The position numbers were made by a program, and so were the translations under genes. Below are positions 7,665-9,069 of a stretch of 9,069 nt of DNA, one piece after another. The notes below the pieces were generated by a model, which saw only the letters and a program-made list of their open reading frames with translations, was not told the DNA's origin and searched no databases. This DNA is from CAUPWF01 sp044425815 (lineage in GTDB: Bacteria; Bacillota; Clostridia; Lachnospirales; Lachnospiraceae). The stretch lies in contig JAWXVA010000096.1 in the NCBI GenBank assembly GCA_044425815.1, positions 1 through 9,069 of the forward strand, read 5' to 3'. Each line of letters begins with the position of its first letter. The stretch's first letter is position 1.

Positions 7665-8120
7665 CTAAATAAAAATAAACTTTATCAAATTCTCCACAAA
7701 TTCCCCTAAATATTTCACATCGACTTCATTAAAATTATTAAACTCATATGAATCAATGTCTAATACACCAAAGACTTCATCATCTATCACTATCGGAATT
7801 ACAATCTCTGAATTACTTGCACAATCACATGCAATGTGACCTTCAAATTCATGCACATTTGCTACACATTGTATTTCTCTTGTAGTTGCTGCTCGCCCAC
7901 ACACTCCTCTATCTAATCTAATGTGCATGCACGCTAACTTCCCTTGAAATGGACCAAGAATTAACTCATCATTCTTCTTCAAATAGAACCCTGCCCAGTT
8001 AATATTATCTAGTGCATGATACAACAATGCCGATACATTGCTCAGATTCGCAATAGTATCGGTCTCTCCTTCCAATATAGAATTTAATTGTTGTATTAGT
8101 AATTGATAACGTTTTTCCAT
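7665..8120 (-). CDS. msrC: Free methionine-(R)-sulfoxide reductase, GAF-domain type (fRMsr / MsrC)
   Basis: Reduces free L-methionine-(R)-S-oxide to methionine in the cytoplasm, using thioredoxin-type reductant. The 151-residue protein is a single GAF domain of the usual fRMsr length. It keeps NINWAGFYL near the N-terminus and the three family cysteines at C64 (LAC), C74 (RGVCG) and C98 (GHIACD), followed by SNSEIVIPI. I chose the ATG at 8120 because GAGGT lies 5 nt upstream. A GTG at 8132 is in frame and would add four residues, but it sits inside that ribosome site region and has no good site of its own. This is the first gene of the run and lies 15 bp before jetA, with the jetA ribosome site in the gap, so the two are probably cotranscribed. 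fRMsr is normally a housekeeping repair enzyme; a link to the SMC complex is not evident from sequence. Confidence 0.93.
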   Translation of the reverse strand: MEKRYQLLIQQLNSILEGETDTIANLSNVSALLYHALDNINWAGFYLKKNDELILGPFQGKLACMHIRLDRGVCGRAATTREIQCVANVHEFEGHIACDCASNSEIVIPIVIDDEVFGVLDIDSYEFNNFNEVDVKYLGEFVENLIKFIFI

Positions 8121-8125
8121 AATTG

Positions 8126-8130
8126 ACCTC
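8126..8130 (-). promoter_or_regulatory. Ribosome binding site deciding the fRMsr start
   Basis: GAGGT on the minus strand lies 5 nt before the ATG at 8120. The competing in-frame GTG at 8132 immediately precedes this site, so the GTG is more likely part of the ribosome site than a start. Confidence 0.65.
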
Positions 8131-8143
8131 ACTTTTCCGTATT

Positions 8144-8165
8144 GAATAATTTGTTGTTATTATTC
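8144..8165. repeat. 7-bp perfect inverted repeat, possible operator
   Basis: GAATAAT (8144-8150) is inversely repeated as ATTATTC (8159-8165) with an 8-bp spacer. It overlaps the proposed -10 hexamer and the expected transcription start, a position where a repressor would block initiation. The arms are almost entirely A and T, so it could be chance, and no local regulator gene is seen. Confidence 0.3.
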
Positions 8166-8170
8166 TATCA
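8162..8170 (-). promoter_or_regulatory. Candidate extended -10 promoter for the fRMsr-jetABC operon
   Basis: Read on the minus strand, TGATAGAAT combines a TG extended element with a TAGAAT hexamer (five of six consensus bases). It lies in the only gap of useful length upstream of the operon. Transcription would begin near 8155, giving a leader of about 35 nt before the ATG at 8120. No convincing -35 box is seen at 16-18 bp, which is tolerable for an extended -10 promoter. The region is AT-rich, so chance matches are possible. Confidence 0.4.
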
Positions 8171-8179
8171 CGAATTGGT

Positions 8180-9069
8180 CTATTTGCATATGTGGTCCTG
8201 TAATCTTACAATGATTTCTTTCTTTTCTGCTGGTATCTCTACCGGATTAAAGCTTGGTTTTGCTAAATAGTAGCCTTGTAGATAATCCGCTCCTAATTCT
8301 ACCACTGTCTTCAAGTCTTCTACTTGTTCTATCCCTTCTGCAACAATACGTATTCCTTTAGAATGTGAATACGCTATAATATTAGTACATAACGTTTGTT
8401 TATCTTTATCCTCATAAATCCCATGTAATAAATCCATATTAATTTTAATCACATCTGGATTAATTGCAATAATTTTCAATTCATTCGTAAACCCTCTACC
8501 AAAGTCATCAATAGCAAGTCCCATTCCATATCCTTTAATAGCTAATACTTTTTCTGTCATTTTTTCAGGTATATCATCTTCTGCTTCCGTGATTTCAATT
8601 ACTACTTGTTTTAAAAACTCACCGTATTCTTCCTCTAATTCCATATAACTTTCTGATGAAATCATCTGACTAGCAATGCTATTGATGTAGATTTTCCTGC
8701 TGCCGAATTGATGGCGGTTTTCATATGCTGTTTCTACTGCTTTCCGAATGACCATATCTTCTAATTCGCTAAGTTTGAATTGGCTTGCTGCTACCTTTAG
8801 GATTTCAAGTGGTGACTTAAACATCGCATGTTCCGATCGCATCAATGCCTCATATGCATAAATCTCACCCGTTTTTGCATTTACAATAGGTTGGAACATA
8901 AATCGTATACGGCGCTCTTCAATTAGTTGATTGATTGCCTCGCGATTTTCCATAAGGTAGATTTTTTCCGCATAGATATCACGATTAAATTCACGCATGC
9001 TCCCTTTCACCGTATGTTTCGCTTCATACATGGCAAAATCTGCGTATTTTACAAGCTCTTTTATATTAC
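8180..9069 (-). CDS. GGDEF-EAL family c-di-GMP phosphodiesterase, C-terminal part (5' partial)
   Basis: The visible 295 or so codons encode the last residues of a GGDEF domain (KYADFAMYEAKHTVKGS type ending) and a complete EAL domain. The frame is open through base 9069, so the ATG at 9031, which lies within the conserved GGDEF ending, is not the real start. Counting from that methionine, the EAL domain keeps E61-A-L, N117, EITE at 146-149, D175-D176 (DDFG), K196, E232 and Q252, so it probably hydrolyses c-di-GMP. The usual KID motif reads KIN, a substitution just after the catalytic Lys. The GGDEF active-site motif lies outside the window, so cyclase activity cannot be judged. It runs in the same direction as the jet operon and ends 59 bp before the fRMsr start; no clear terminator separates them, so some read-through is possible. 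Confidence 0.93.
   Translation of the reverse strand, partial: NIKELVKYADFAMYEAKHTVKGSMREFNRDIYAEKIYLMENREAINQLIEERRIRFMFQPIVNAKTGEIYAYEALMRSEHAMFKSPLEILKVAASQFKLSELEDMVIRKAVETAYENRHQFGSRKIYINSIASQMISSESYMELEEEYGEFLKQVVIEITEAEDDIPEKMTEKVLAIKGYGMGLAIDDFGRGFTNELKIIAINPDVIKINMDLLHGIYEDKDKQTLCTNIIAYSHSKGIRIVAEGIEQVEDLKTVVELGADYLQGYYLAKPSFNPVEIPAEKKEIIVRLQDHICK

Noticed and set aside
7438..7665. 75-codon minus-strand frame overlapping the start of jetA in another frame
   Set aside because: It lies almost wholly within the conserved N-terminal part of jetA and its product resembles no family; the jetA frame has the better ribosome site.
8130..8132. GTG at 8132 as the start of the fRMsr gene
   Set aside because: The ATG at 8120 has a properly spaced GAGGT site, whereas the GTG abuts that site and has none of its own at a proper distance.
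9029..9031. ATG at 9031 as the true start of the right EAL protein
   Set aside because: It falls inside the conserved end of a GGDEF domain (DFAMYEAK), and the frame remains open to the window edge.
1..9069. CRISPR arrays, tRNA or rRNA genes, insertion sequences, riboswitches, attachment sites
   Set aside because: No regularly spaced repeats, transposase-like coding, terminal inverted repeats or RNA-gene-like sequence was noticed, and nearly all bases are coding.

Overview
The window looks like chromosomal DNA of a low-GC Gram-positive anaerobe, most likely a Clostridia / Lachnospiraceae-type Bacillota. The evidence is the strong AT bias, purine-rich AGGAGG-like ribosome binding sites, closely packed genes and multidomain c-di-GMP proteins. 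The species is not identifiable from sequence alone. Both edges cut through genes.

Layout. (1) At 1-1467 on the + strand is the 3' part of a membrane-anchored degenerate-GGDEF/EAL protein, whose 5' end lies outside the window. (2) At 1486-1518 a perfect palindrome separates it from a convergent minus-strand gene block. (3) From 8120 down to 1493 on the minus strand is a compact five-gene run: a free methionine-(R)-sulfoxide reductase (fRMsr), then jetA, jetB and jetC of a Wadjet / MukBEF-like SMC complex, then a DUF6062-type protein with two CxxC...CxxH units. Junctions are 15 bp, 4 bp, a 29-bp overlap and a 1-bp TAATG overlap, so this is almost certainly one operon. A plausible extended -10 promoter with a small inverted repeat lies in the 59-bp gap upstream. 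(4) At 8180-9069 on the minus strand is the EAL half of a second GGDEF-EAL protein, running off the right edge.

How the genes work together. JetA (kleisin-like), JetB (MukE-like) and JetC (SMC ATPase with intact Walker A, signature, Walker B and D-loop) are the parts of a Wadjet-type DNA loop-extruding complex, which in characterised systems recognises small circular DNA. The nuclease subunit JetD (topoisomerase VI A / Toprim-like) is not in the window. The place after jetC where it might be expected holds the DUF6062-type protein, translationally coupled to jetC. This is the main point of interest. The locus may be a Wadjet variant with a different fourth subunit, a nuclease-free condensin-like complex, or a system whose JetD is encoded elsewhere.

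The two flanking proteins have EAL domains with all the catalytic positions I can recognise, so c-di-GMP hydrolysis is likely on both sides. I see no sequence evidence that they belong functionally to the SMC operon. No tRNA, rRNA, CRISPR array, insertion sequence or attachment site was seen, and no gene-free stretch exceeds 60 bp.
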